Assembly: GCA_003517915.1 (NCBI GenBank)
Contig: DOZQ01000004.1
Location: 1-23,602 of the forward strand
DNA: 23,602 nt
Direction of reading: 5' to 3'
From: Oscillospiraceae bacterium
GTDB taxonomy: Bacteria; Bacillota; Clostridia; Oscillospirales; Acutalibacteraceae
Program-made: the position numbers and the translations under genes
Part shown: positions 17,414 through 23,602 of the stretch, in pieces
Position numbering within the stretch: position 1 is the first letter of the stretch
How the letters are laid out: each line of letters begins with the position of its first letter
The notes under the pieces: model-generated
Database searches by the model: none
Seen by the model: the letters and a program-made list of their open reading frames with translations, nothing else
What the model was told of the DNA's origin: nothing

Positions 17414-19999
17414 ATGAAACTGCTCGCGCTGGACGGAAACAGCATTATAAACAGAGCTTTTTACGGCATTAAGCTGCTCACCACCAAAGACGGCGTTTAC
17501 ACAAACGGCGTCTATGGGTTTATGAATATTCTGGGCAAGCTGATGGACGACATACAGCCGGACGCGGTGGCGGCCGCGTTTGATATGCGCGCGCCGACAT
17601 TTCGCCATAAGGAATACGCCGGATATAAGGCTGGCAGAAAGGGTATGCCGGACGAGCTTGCATCCCAGCTGCCGGTGCTTAAAGAGCTGCTTGCGGCTTT
17701 CGGGTATCACACTCTCGAGACGCCCGGGTTTGAAGCGGACGATATTTTGGGTACGCTGGCCAAATACTGCGGCGAGCAGGGACACAACTGCGTAATCGCC
17801 ACGGGCGACAGGGACACTTTGCAGATGGTAGGCCCGCATGTTACGGTATATCTTGCCGCGACAAAAATGGGCAGGCCGCAGGTCACGGTGTACGACAGGG
17901 AAAAGATAGCGGAGGATTACAAGACCGAGCCGCGCCGTCTCATAGATATCAAAGCGCTGATGGGCGATCCGTCCGACAACATTCCGGGAGTCTCGGGGGT
18001 CGGGCAGAAAACCGCTGTCGAGCTGGTTTCGCGTTTCGGCGGAATAGACGACATCTACGAAAACATAGACACGCTTGATATAAGGGAAACCCTTAGGGAA
18101 AAACTTAAAAACGGTAAAGACAGCGCTTATTTAAGCTACCGGCTGGGTACCATAGCGACCGACGCCCCGGTGGAAAAATCCATAGATACCTATAAAACCG
18201 CCCGGCGAAAGGACGCGGAACTGCTTAAGATACTGAAAAAGCTTGAGTTTTATAAGATGATTGACAAGCTTGAGCTTAATCCTCTGGAGCACGCCCCGGA
18301 ACCGGAGGAAAGCGAACCCGAGACCGAAATGGAACTCGATTTGAACCCGGAGCTTGACGCCATTGCGGGGCGGCTGATCCACGCGGGAACCGCGCATATT
18401 ATCACAGTGACCGACGAGCGGGGACAGGCGATTTTGGTTGTTGAGACGGACAAAATCAGCCGCGCGGACACAGAATCGCCGGGATTTGATGCCTTTATAA
18501 AGACGCTGTTTTCCTCCGGTGTGAAAATCCTCACGCAGGACGCGAAGGAGCTGTATAAGCTGGCGGAGGAAACGGGTGCCGGTACTCCCGATATCTGCTT
18601 TGCCACCTCTTTGGCGGGATATCTGCTCAACCCATCTGCGAATAACTACGACCTTGACCGGCTTATCTCGGAGTATAATCTTAAGACGCTGCGCTGTTCG
18701 TGGGAACCGCTTTACCTTTCGGCTGCGGCATTTCCCGCGCTGTGTGAGCGAATGCGGCGCGAAATAGATGAAAACGACCAGCAAAGCTTGCTTTTTGATA
18801 TTGAAATTCCGCTGGCAAAGGTTTTATGCGATATGGAAACGGCAGGATTCATGGTCGACATCAATGGCATTGAAGCTTACGGTGTCAGCTTAGGCGCTCA
18901 GATAAGTGCGTTGCAAAGTGAAATTTATGAGCTGACCGGATATGAATTCAACCTCAATTCACCCAAGCAATTGGCGCAGGCACTCTTTGAAAAGCTGGGT
19001 CTGCCCGCAAAAAAGAAAACCAAGAGCGGCTATTCCACCAACGCCGAGGTGCTCGAAAGCCTAAAATATGAGCATCCGGCGGTGGAAAAGCTGCTGGAAT
19101 ACCGCCAGCTTGCCAAGCTCAAATCCACCTACTGCGACGGACTGCTCAAGGTTATCGGCAAAGACGGGCGCATACACTCCACCTTGAATCAGACCGAAAC
19201 CAGGACCGGACGCATAAGCTCGACCGAACCGAATCTGCAAAATATCCCGGTCAGGCAGGAAGCAGGGCGCGAGCTGCGCCGGTTTTTCACAGCGGCGAAA
19301 GGGTGCGTGCTGTGCGACGCGGACTACTCTCAAATAGAGCTTAGGATACTTGCGCATATGGCAAGCGATTCCGAGATGATAGGGTCGTTTAACGCCGGGG
19401 AGGATATTCACACCAACACGGCGGCCGAGGTGTTCAATATGCCTCCCGCGCTGGTCACCCCTCTTATGCGCAGCAGAGCCAAGGCGGTCAATTTCGGCAT
19501 TGTTTACGGAATCGGCGCGTTTTCGCTCTCAAAGGACATAGGCGTTACAAGGGCGGAGGCCGACCGGTATATAAAAGGCTATTTCGAGGTATATCCGGGA
19601 GTCGCGGAATATATGGAGAAAACCGTAAGAGAGGCAAAGGAACGGGGCTATGCGCAGACCCTGTTCGGGCGCAGGCGATATCTGCCCGAGCTTGCCTCCT
19701 CCAACGCTAACCTTCGCGCCTTCGGGGAAAGGGTCGCGCGCAACATGCCTATTCAAGGTACGGCGGCCGACATTATTAAAATAGCGATGGTCAGGGTATG
19801 GGAACGCCTGCGTAAACAGCAACTCAAAGCAAAGCTCATATTGCAGGTGCATGACGAGCTGCTGGTGGAAGCCCCGGAGGACGAGGCGGAGGTTGTAACA
19901 CATATCCTGAAAGAGGAAATGGAGTCCGCGTGTGAGATGGCCGTGACCCTTCTCACCGAGGTACACACGGGCAAGACCTGGTATGACGCCAAGGGATAA
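17414..19999 (+). CDS. polA: DNA polymerase I with degenerate proofreading domain
   Basis: Repair polymerase that removes primers and fills gaps. ATG 17414 has AAAGGCGG at 17400-17407; the protein has 861 residues. The 5'-nuclease domain (about 1-290) is intact: EADDILG (E107, D109, D110), GDRD (D132, D134) and GDPSDNIPGVSGVGQKTA. The middle domain (about 300-480) lacks the DxE motif of exonuclease motif I and the other metal-binding acids of Klenow, so 3'-5' proofreading is probably absent, as in Bacillus and Thermus enzymes. The polymerase domain has motif A DYSQIELR (D637), motif B RSRAKAVNFGIVYG and motif C QVHDELLVE (H813, D814, E815). It follows ftsK by 36 nt and precedes the phosphatase by 47 nt, consistent with one transcript. 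Confidence 0.97.
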   Translation: MKLLALDGNSIINRAFYGIKLLTTKDGVYTNGVYGFMNILGKLMDDIQPDAVAAAFDMRAPTFRHKEYAGYKAGRKGMPDELASQLPVLKELLAAFGYHTLETPGFEADDILGTLAKYCGEQGHNCVIATGDRDTLQMVGPHVTVYLAATKMGRPQVTVYDREKIAEDYKTEPRRLIDIKALMGDPSDNIPGVSGVGQKTAVELVSRFGGIDDIYENIDTLDIRETLREKLKNGKDSAYLSYRLGTIATDAPVEKSIDTYKTARRKDAELLKILKKLEFYKMIDKLELNPLEHAPEPEESEPETEMELDLNPELDAIAGRLIHAGTAHIITVTDERGQAILVVETDKISRADTESPGFDAFIKTLFSSGVKILTQDAKELYKLAEETGAGTPDICFATSLAGYLLNPSANNYDLDRLISEYNLKTLRCSWEPLYLSAAAFPALCERMRREIDENDQQSLLFDIEIPLAKVLCDMETAGFMVDINGIEAYGVSLGAQISALQSEIYELTGYEFNLNSPKQLAQALFEKLGLPAKKKTKSGYSTNAEVLESLKYEHPAVEKLLEYRQLAKLKSTYCDGLLKVIGKDGRIHSTLNQTETRTGRISSTEPNLQNIPVRQEAGRELRRFFTAAKGCVLCDADYSQIELRILAHMASDSEMIGSFNAGEDIHTNTAAEVFNMPPALVTPLMRSRAKAVNFGIVYGIGAFSLSKDIGVTRAEADRYIKGYFEVYPGVAEYMEKTVREAKERGYAQTLFGRRRYLPELASSNANLRAFGERVARNMPIQGTAADIIKIAMVRVWERLRKQQLKAKLILQVHDELLVEAPEDEAEVVTHILKEEMESACEMAVTLLTEVHTGKTWYDAKG

Positions 20000-20046
20000 A
20001 TATAATTTTAGATTGTTCTATATGCGGGGAGGATTGAAATCAAGCT

Positions 20047-20496
20047 ATGAAAAAAGTTTTATTTGTCTGTACCGGAAACACCTGCCGCAGCCCCATGGCG
20101 CAGATGCTGTTCAATCAGGCGGCGAAGGAAAAAGGACTTGAAAATGAGGTTACGGCGGATTCTGCGGGGCTTGCCGCATTTGGCGGAGGAAAAATCTCAA
20201 GAGGGGCGCTGGAGGCGCTCTTGGAAATGGGAATAGACGCATCGGATTACCGCGCCAAAGGTGTAAGCCATGAAATTATATCCGAGGCGGATTTGATCGT
20301 GGCAATGACCTATGAGCACAGGCGCGTTTTTGAAAGCATGGATGAATCGGAATCCGTTTTGGATAAGCTTTATACGCCTAACGGAGGAATATCCGATCCG
20401 TACGGCGGGGATATTACGGTTTACCGGGCGACCAGAGACGAGATTTCAAAAATGCTGCCGGCGGTATTTGAGCGATTGGGGTATACTGCTCCTTAA
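20047..20496 (+). CDS. ywlE: Low-molecular-weight phosphatase, probable protein-arginine phosphatase (YwlE type)
   Basis: Cytoplasmic LMW-PTP-fold phosphatase, 149 residues, normal length. The P-loop CTGNTCRSPMA contains nucleophile C8 and R14, and the general acid is D117 in SDPYGG. The residue between Asn and Cys is Thr (T12). In B. subtilis YwlE the equivalent Thr11 favours phosphoarginine over phosphotyrosine, where classical LMW tyrosine phosphatases have a bulkier residue, so an arginine phosphatase is the best inference. No McsB-type arginine kinase lies in the window to confirm this. GGGGAGGA (20026-20033) is rather far (13 nt) from ATG 20047. The gene follows polA and precedes rimI in the same direction. 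The acceptable alternative is a general LMW tyrosine phosphatase. Confidence 0.82.
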   Translation: MKKVLFVCTGNTCRSPMAQMLFNQAAKEKGLENEVTADSAGLAAFGGGKISRGALEALLEMGIDASDYRAKGVSHEIISEADLIVAMTYEHRRVFESMDESESVLDKLYTPNGGISDPYGGDITVYRATRDEISKMLPAVFERLGYTAP

Positions 20497-20545
20497 TCAA
20501 AACTTGTGCCCTTACTAATATTTTAATCAAGGAGTAGTATAAGTG

Positions 20546-21025
20546 ATGAACAGCGGAGAAATCCACATTACCAAAATGCTGCAAAAGCATATTCCCGCGC
20601 TTTGCCGGCTTGAGCTTGAGTGTTTTTCGCAGCCCTGGTCGATGAAATCGCTTGAAAGCCAGCTTTCGAATCCGGTGGCGCGGTTTTTTGTGGCGTTACT
20701 CGAGAATGAAACCGCAGGTTATATCGGTATGGCACATGTACAAAATGAAGCTTATATACACAATATCGCGGTTTTTGGATGCTACAGGCGAAAAGGCATA
20801 GCATCTGCGCTTTTAAAAAAGGTGGATGAATACGCGCTGGAATCCCGGCTTGAAAGCGTCTCGCTGGAGGTTCGCGCGTCAAACAACCCTGCGATTTTGC
20901 TGTATGAAAAATCCGGCTACACTTTTGAGGGCGTACGGCCGTGCTTTTATCAGTTCCCCGATGAAAACGCGTTTATCTATACTAAGCGATATTCCACCGA
21001 CCAATCGCAGTCCCCTTCTCCTTGA
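20546..21025 (+). CDS. rimI: Ribosomal-protein alanine N-acetyltransferase RimI (GNAT family)
   Basis: GNAT acetyltransferase of the RimI group, which acetylates the N-terminal alanine of ribosomal protein S18 in E. coli; other targets are possible. With ATG 20546 the protein has 159 residues. GTG 20543 is equally plausible, since AAGGAG (20529-20534) is 8 nt from GTG and 11 nt from ATG. Motif A is clear: IHNIAVFGCYRRKGIASALL with R81-R82-K83-G84 binding acetyl-CoA, followed by LEVRASNNPAILLYEKSGY, the hallmark RimI stretch. The N-terminus (ALCRLELECFSQPWS) also matches the family. It is the last gene of the cluster and is followed by a strong terminator after a 150-nt tail. In many Firmicutes rimI sits with tsaB/tsaD, which are not here. 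Confidence 0.9.
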   Translation: MNSGEIHITKMLQKHIPALCRLELECFSQPWSMKSLESQLSNPVARFFVALLENETAGYIGMAHVQNEAYIHNIAVFGCYRRKGIASALLKKVDEYALESRLESVSLEVRASNNPAILLYEKSGYTFEGVRPCFYQFPDENAFIYTKRYSTDQSQSPSP

Positions 21026-21175
21026 GAATAATTTGCGGCAATAACAGCGACACTTCGCGATTTAAATCAACTTAAAAATTAGTAGTCGGTATTGTATAGT
21101 TGATGTGATAGTGATGCTTACGATATAAATGATCTTAGAAAAAGAATAATATGATTTAATGGGCGATATGACACA
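21026..21175. other. Non-coding AT-rich tail between rimI and its terminator
   Basis: About 150 nt without a convincing reading frame. It contains AT-rich stretches and promoter-like fragments (TTGTATAGTTGAT at 21092-21104) but no well-spaced -35/-10 pair and no clear hairpin. The stretch is probably the 3' untranslated region of the rimI transcript. A small RNA ending at the downstream terminator is conceivable but unsupported. Confidence 0.4.
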
Positions 21176-21215
21176 AAGGGCACGACCAGTTTTCCGGCCG
21201 TGCCCTTGATTTTTT
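21176..21215 (+). terminator. Strong Rho-independent terminator after rimI
   Basis: AAGGGCACG (21176-21184) pairs perfectly with CGTGCCCTT (21199-21207) and is followed by GA and six Ts (21210-21215). It closes the long plus-strand cluster. The gene on the other side is convergent, and on the minus strand the stem is followed by TTGTGT, so weak bidirectional action is possible. Confidence 0.88.
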
Positions 21216-21248
21216 AGAACGGTTTGATAGACGCCTCATGATTATATG

Positions 21249-21983
21249 CTAAATCAAAAAACCGCCGTTGGGGCTTAGCACCTGTCCGGTAATAAAATCG
21301 CCTGCGTCCGACGCCAAAAATAAAATCGCGCGAGCCACTTCTTCTGGCCGCCCCAAACGTCCTAAAGGAGTTTGCATAGCAAGCGCGTCTATATCCTCCG
21401 CCGACAGCCCTGCGTTCATTTCGGTGTCTATAACGCCGGGCGCAACACAGTTTACCCGAATTCCCGATGGACCCATCTCTTTGGCTAAGGCTTTGGTCAG
21501 CCCTATCACCGCCGCCTTTGAGGTACTGTATGCCACCTCGCAGGACGCTCCCGCAATCCCCCAAACTGAGGAAATATTCACAATACTGCCGCCGCCCATG
21601 TCTATTATGTCCCGAAGTGCACATTTGCAGCAATTGAACATCCCGGTTACATTGACTCGCAGCATTTCGTTAAAATCCCGCTCTGTCGTATCCAAAAACA
21701 ACTGCTGTCTGGCAATACCGGCGTTGTTGATCAGTACGCCAACCGCACCGAAGCGTTTTTTAATCTCTGAGAACATTTTTTCCACCGCCGCCCGATCGCC
21801 CACATCCGCCTTAAAGATATCGGTGTCGGCGCCCAGAGCCAAGCACTCTTTTAAAAGTGCCTCTGCCCGCGCCTTGCCGGTATTATAATGGGCGGCTATA
21901 TTATATCCATGCCGTGCAAACAGCCGGGCTGTGGCCGCGCCTATTACGCCGGATGCCCCTGTGATCAGCGCTGTTCGATTCAT
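21249..21983 (-). CDS. Short-chain dehydrogenase/reductase, FabG-like
   Basis: Cytoplasmic NAD(P)H-dependent oxidoreductase of the classical SDR family, 244 residues. The cofactor motif TGASGVIG is at 8-15 (TGxxxGxG with Ile in place of the central Gly), followed by NNAG, the catalytic serine S139 (NISSVWG), and Y152-S-T-S-K156. The C-terminal LASDAGDFITGQVLSPNGGF is the tail common to 3-oxoacyl-ACP reductases and related sugar/alcohol dehydrogenases. No fab cluster is nearby, so fatty-acid synthesis is not supported by context and the substrate stays open. A TGAGG ribosome binding site lies 7 nt before the start on the minus strand (plus coordinates 21991-21995). The gene is convergent with rimI and divergent from ackA, suggesting independent control from the shared intergenic region. 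Confidence 0.88.
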   Translation of the reverse strand: MNRTALITGASGVIGAATARLFARHGYNIAAHYNTGKARAEALLKECLALGADTDIFKADVGDRAAVEKMFSEIKKRFGAVGVLINNAGIARQQLFLDTTERDFNEMLRVNVTGMFNCCKCALRDIIDMGGGSIVNISSVWGIAGASCEVAYSTSKAAVIGLTKALAKEMGPSGIRVNCVAPGVIDTEMNAGLSAEDIDALAMQTPLGRLGRPEEVARAILFLASDAGDFITGQVLSPNGGFLI

Positions 21984-22034
21984 TGCGATACCTCAATCTT
22001 TTCAGATAATAGAGTGTTCCTACTTTTCACTCCG

Positions 22035-22063
22035 ATTGTATCACACTTAAATCACCGGAACAA
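22035..22063 (-). promoter_or_regulatory. Candidate promoter for the SDR gene
   Basis: Read on the minus strand, TTGTTC (plus 22058-22063) and TACAAT (plus 22035-22040) are separated by 17 nt. The -10 fits five of six positions and the -35 three. It lies about 50 nt upstream of the SDR start codon, back-to-back with the ackA promoter. Confidence 0.4.
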
Positions 22064-22093
22064 CAAAATACGATAAAATAAGCCTCAAAACAT

Positions 22094-22123
22094 TTGACAT
22101 CCCGCCTCCGATACGTGTACAAT
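22094..22123 (+). promoter_or_regulatory. Sigma-A type promoter for ackA
   Basis: A perfect -35 TTGACA (22094-22099), an 18-nt spacer and TACAAT (22118-22123) give an expected start near 22130. A 10-bp perfect palindrome, TGTAATTACA (22126-22135), lies on that start and could be an operator. No CcpA cre-like sequence was recognised in this region. Confidence 0.75.
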
Positions 22124-22161
22124 TATGTAATTACAGTACATGATAAGGGGAATAAATTTTT

Positions 22162-23421
22162 ATGAAGATTTTGGTGATCAACAACGGCTCATCCTCACTC
22201 AAATATCAGCTTATTGACCCTGGAACCGAACAGGCGGTTTGCAAGGGGCTTTGCGAGCGCATAGGCATAGAGGGCGGGAAAATCACGCATAAGACCGATT
22301 CCGGCAAATATGTTTTCGAGCTTTCCATCCCGACACACACCGACGCGTTTCATCAAATGCTGTCCATAATGACGAAGGGCGAAGGCGCCGTAGTTAAATC
22401 CAAAGATGAGATTGCCGCTGTGGGGCATCGCATCGCGCACGGCGGAGAGCAATTCGACAAAAGCGCTGTCATCACCGACGAAATTTTCGAGATGATAGAA
22501 GCCACCAGATCACTTGCCCCGCTGCATATCCCTGCGCATGTTCAGGGCGTACGTATCGCGAGGGAAATTTTTGGCGCTCATATTCCTCAGGTCGCCGTAT
22601 TTGACACGGCATTTCACCAGACCATGCCTCCCCGCGCCTATATTTATCCCATTCCCTACAGTTATTACACCGAGCACGCTATACGCCGTTACGGTTTTCA
22701 CGGCACAAGCCACCGTTATGTCAGCGCCAAAGCGGCCTCCTTTCTGAATCGGCCTATAGAAACGCTTAAAATCGTCACCTGCCATTTGGGCAACGGCTCT
22801 TCCCTAGCCGCAATAAAATGCGGCGTCAGCATTGACACCAGTATGGGTCTGACTCCTCTGGGCGGAATCATGATGGGTACCCGTTCGGGTGATATTGATC
22901 CCGGGGTTTTGCCTTATATTGCCGAGGTGACCGGAAAAAACCTTGCCGAAATTGATGGCGAGCTGAATAAGCAGTCGGGATTTTTAGGGGTTTCCGGCCT
23001 TTCCAGCGACAACCGGGACGTAGAAATTGCCGCCGCGAACGGACATAAAATGGCCGATCTCGCACAGGAAATCTGCGCGTATCAAATAAGCAAATTCATC
23101 GGCGCTTACGCCGCCGCCATGGGCGGGCTGGACTGCGTGGTATTTACCGGCGGCATAGGAGAGCACTCAAGCGATATACGTGAGAGAGCCTGCCAGGATT
23201 TAGGCTTTTTGGGGATTAAAATCGACGGCGAAAAAAACGCCGAAAAACACCCGCGCGATATTTCCTTGGAAAACTCCGCGGTGCGCACGTTGGTCATCCC
23301 CACCGATGAGGAAATGCTAATAGCACTGGACACCTACGCGGTTTTGAAAACCTCAATATGCGAAGCCGTAAAAGTTTGTTTACGTTTTGTTTCTTGTCTT
23401 GTCAATACATTAGGAGTATAA
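22162..23421 (+). CDS. ackA: Acetate kinase with unusual C-terminal extension
   Basis: Makes ATP and acetate from acetyl phosphate and ADP, the energy-yielding end of acetate fermentation. AAGGGG (22145-22150) is 11 nt before ATG 22162. Catalytic positions match Methanosarcina AckA in number: N7 (INNGSSSLKYQ), R90/H93 (GHRIAHGG), D148 (FDTAFHQTM), the FHGTSH loop, R241 (GTRSGDIDP) and E383/E384 (TDEEMLIA). Residue 8 is Asn rather than the usual Ala or Cys. The frame runs to 419 residues, about 20 more than most bacterial homologues. From residue 395 the sequence (KTSICEAVKVCLRFV and on) is Cys-rich and unlike the family. Removing one T from the TTTT at 23342-23345 would create a stop directly after DTYAV (residue 394), so a frameshift or sequencing error is likely. 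A promoter-like sequence overlaps the last codons. No pta gene is adjacent. Confidence 0.96.
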   Translation: MKILVINNGSSSLKYQLIDPGTEQAVCKGLCERIGIEGGKITHKTDSGKYVFELSIPTHTDAFHQMLSIMTKGEGAVVKSKDEIAAVGHRIAHGGEQFDKSAVITDEIFEMIEATRSLAPLHIPAHVQGVRIAREIFGAHIPQVAVFDTAFHQTMPPRAYIYPIPYSYYTEHAIRRYGFHGTSHRYVSAKAASFLNRPIETLKIVTCHLGNGSSLAAIKCGVSIDTSMGLTPLGGIMMGTRSGDIDPGVLPYIAEVTGKNLAEIDGELNKQSGFLGVSGLSSDNRDVEIAAANGHKMADLAQEICAYQISKFIGAYAAAMGGLDCVVFTGGIGEHSSDIRERACQDLGFLGIKIDGEKNAEKHPRDISLENSAVRTLVIPTDEEMLIALDTYAVLKTSICEAVKVCLRFVSCLVNTLGV

Positions 23422-23422
23422 T
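23394..23422 (+). promoter_or_regulatory. Promoter-like sequence overlapping the end of ackA
   Basis: TTGTCT (23394-23399) and a perfect TATAAT (23417-23422) are spaced 17 nt apart. The -10 overlaps the apparent ackA stop codon. It would drive a plus-strand transcript starting near 23429, for a gene or RNA beyond the right edge. Confidence 0.55.
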
Positions 23423-23467
23423 TTAACTGATATTATTTCGCAACAGTACCGGATTATGATACTTCAC

Positions 23468-23519
23468 GCGCAATACGGCACGGTTTCGGCTTTAGCCTGA
23501 AGTACCGTGTGTTTAGCGC
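23468..23519 (+). other. Multi-stem hairpin downstream of ackA
   Basis: Nested pairing can be drawn: GCGC (23468-23471) with GCGC (23516-23519), CACGGT (23479-23484) with ACCGTG (23504-23509), and TTCGGC with GCC-T-GAA around a TTTA loop. No U-run follows (AGATTTATAAA), so it is not a typical terminator. It lies within the expected leader of any transcript from the promoter-like site just upstream, so a 5' regulatory structure is possible; ackA 3'-end protection is the alternative. Confidence 0.4.
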
Positions 23520-23570
23520 AGATTTATAAATCATAGCTGGTATTTTATCAAACTGTTATATATCCAAACC

Positions 23571-23593
23571 ACTTGAAAACAAAGTTTTCAAGT
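23571..23593. repeat. Perfect 10-bp inverted repeat at the window edge
   Basis: ACTTGAAAAC (23571-23580) and GTTTTCAAGT (23584-23593) are exact reverse complements with a 3-nt AAA centre. The symmetry fits a dimeric repressor operator or a tight RNA hairpin. It lies about 150 nt downstream of the promoter-like site after ackA. No regulator family was recognised from the motif. Confidence 0.65.
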
Positions 23594-23602
23594 CAGCAGG
23601 CT

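Noticed and set aside
8760..21104. 13-bp direct repeat TTGTATAGTTGAT at 8760-8772 and 21092-21104
   Set aside because: A few shared 13-mers are expected by chance in a window of this size, especially in AT-rich gaps, and the flanks differ.
1..23602. CRISPR arrays, tRNA or rRNA genes, transposases, integrases, phage or defence genes
   Set aside because: No regularly spaced repeats, no cloverleaf-like sequence and no such protein motifs were seen on either strand; all substantial frames are explained by the listed genes.

Overview
The window looks like a chromosomal segment of a fermentative, Gram-positive Clostridia-type bacterium. Four things suggest this. There is an acetate kinase for acetogenic fermentation, and a tepA-ylzJ pair followed by an ftsK/spoIIIE-type translocase, an association known from Bacillus and Clostridia. 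A LMW phosphatase carries the YwlE-type CTGNTCR loop, and most genes have purine-rich AGGAGG-like ribosome binding sites. Exact taxonomy cannot be fixed by reading alone; a gut or digester Oscillospirales-like lineage is a guess.

Layout. (1) 1-8746: the 3' tip of a secreted, probably carbohydrate-binding protein, then one very large gene for a secreted multimodular GH2 beta-galactosidase-like enzyme (2831 aa). Its catalytic core is flanked by Ig-like, repeat and malectin-like modules, and it ends at a long terminator hairpin. (2) 8747-12046: housekeeping genes under separate signals: murJ (lipid II flippase) with a near-consensus promoter, nrdR (ribonucleotide reductase regulator), a 76-bp imperfect palindrome, a terminator-like hairpin in the leader of fruK, and fruK itself. 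(3) 12047-21215: a probable long co-directional cluster tepA-ylzJ-uppP-alpha/beta hydrolase-ftsK-polA-ywlE-type phosphatase-rimI. It ends in a strong Rho-independent terminator. The cluster combines membrane quality control, lipid carrier recycling, chromosome segregation, DNA repair and protein modification. (4) 21249-23602: a minus-strand short-chain dehydrogenase divergently arranged with ackA across a 178-bp region with promoter-like elements on both strands. Beyond ackA lies a non-coding tail with a promoter-like sequence, a multi-stem hairpin and a perfect 10-bp inverted repeat at the window edge.

No CRISPR array, tRNA, rRNA, insertion sequence, phage gene or defence system is visible. 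No gene-free stretch exceeds 300 bases. I found no convincing wholly new system. The most unusual items are the architecture of the giant GH2 enzyme (with paired diverged copies of a VKEL/TWGY-signature module), the palindrome plus leader hairpin before fruK, the C-terminal extension of AckA that looks like a one-base frameshift, and the edge palindrome.
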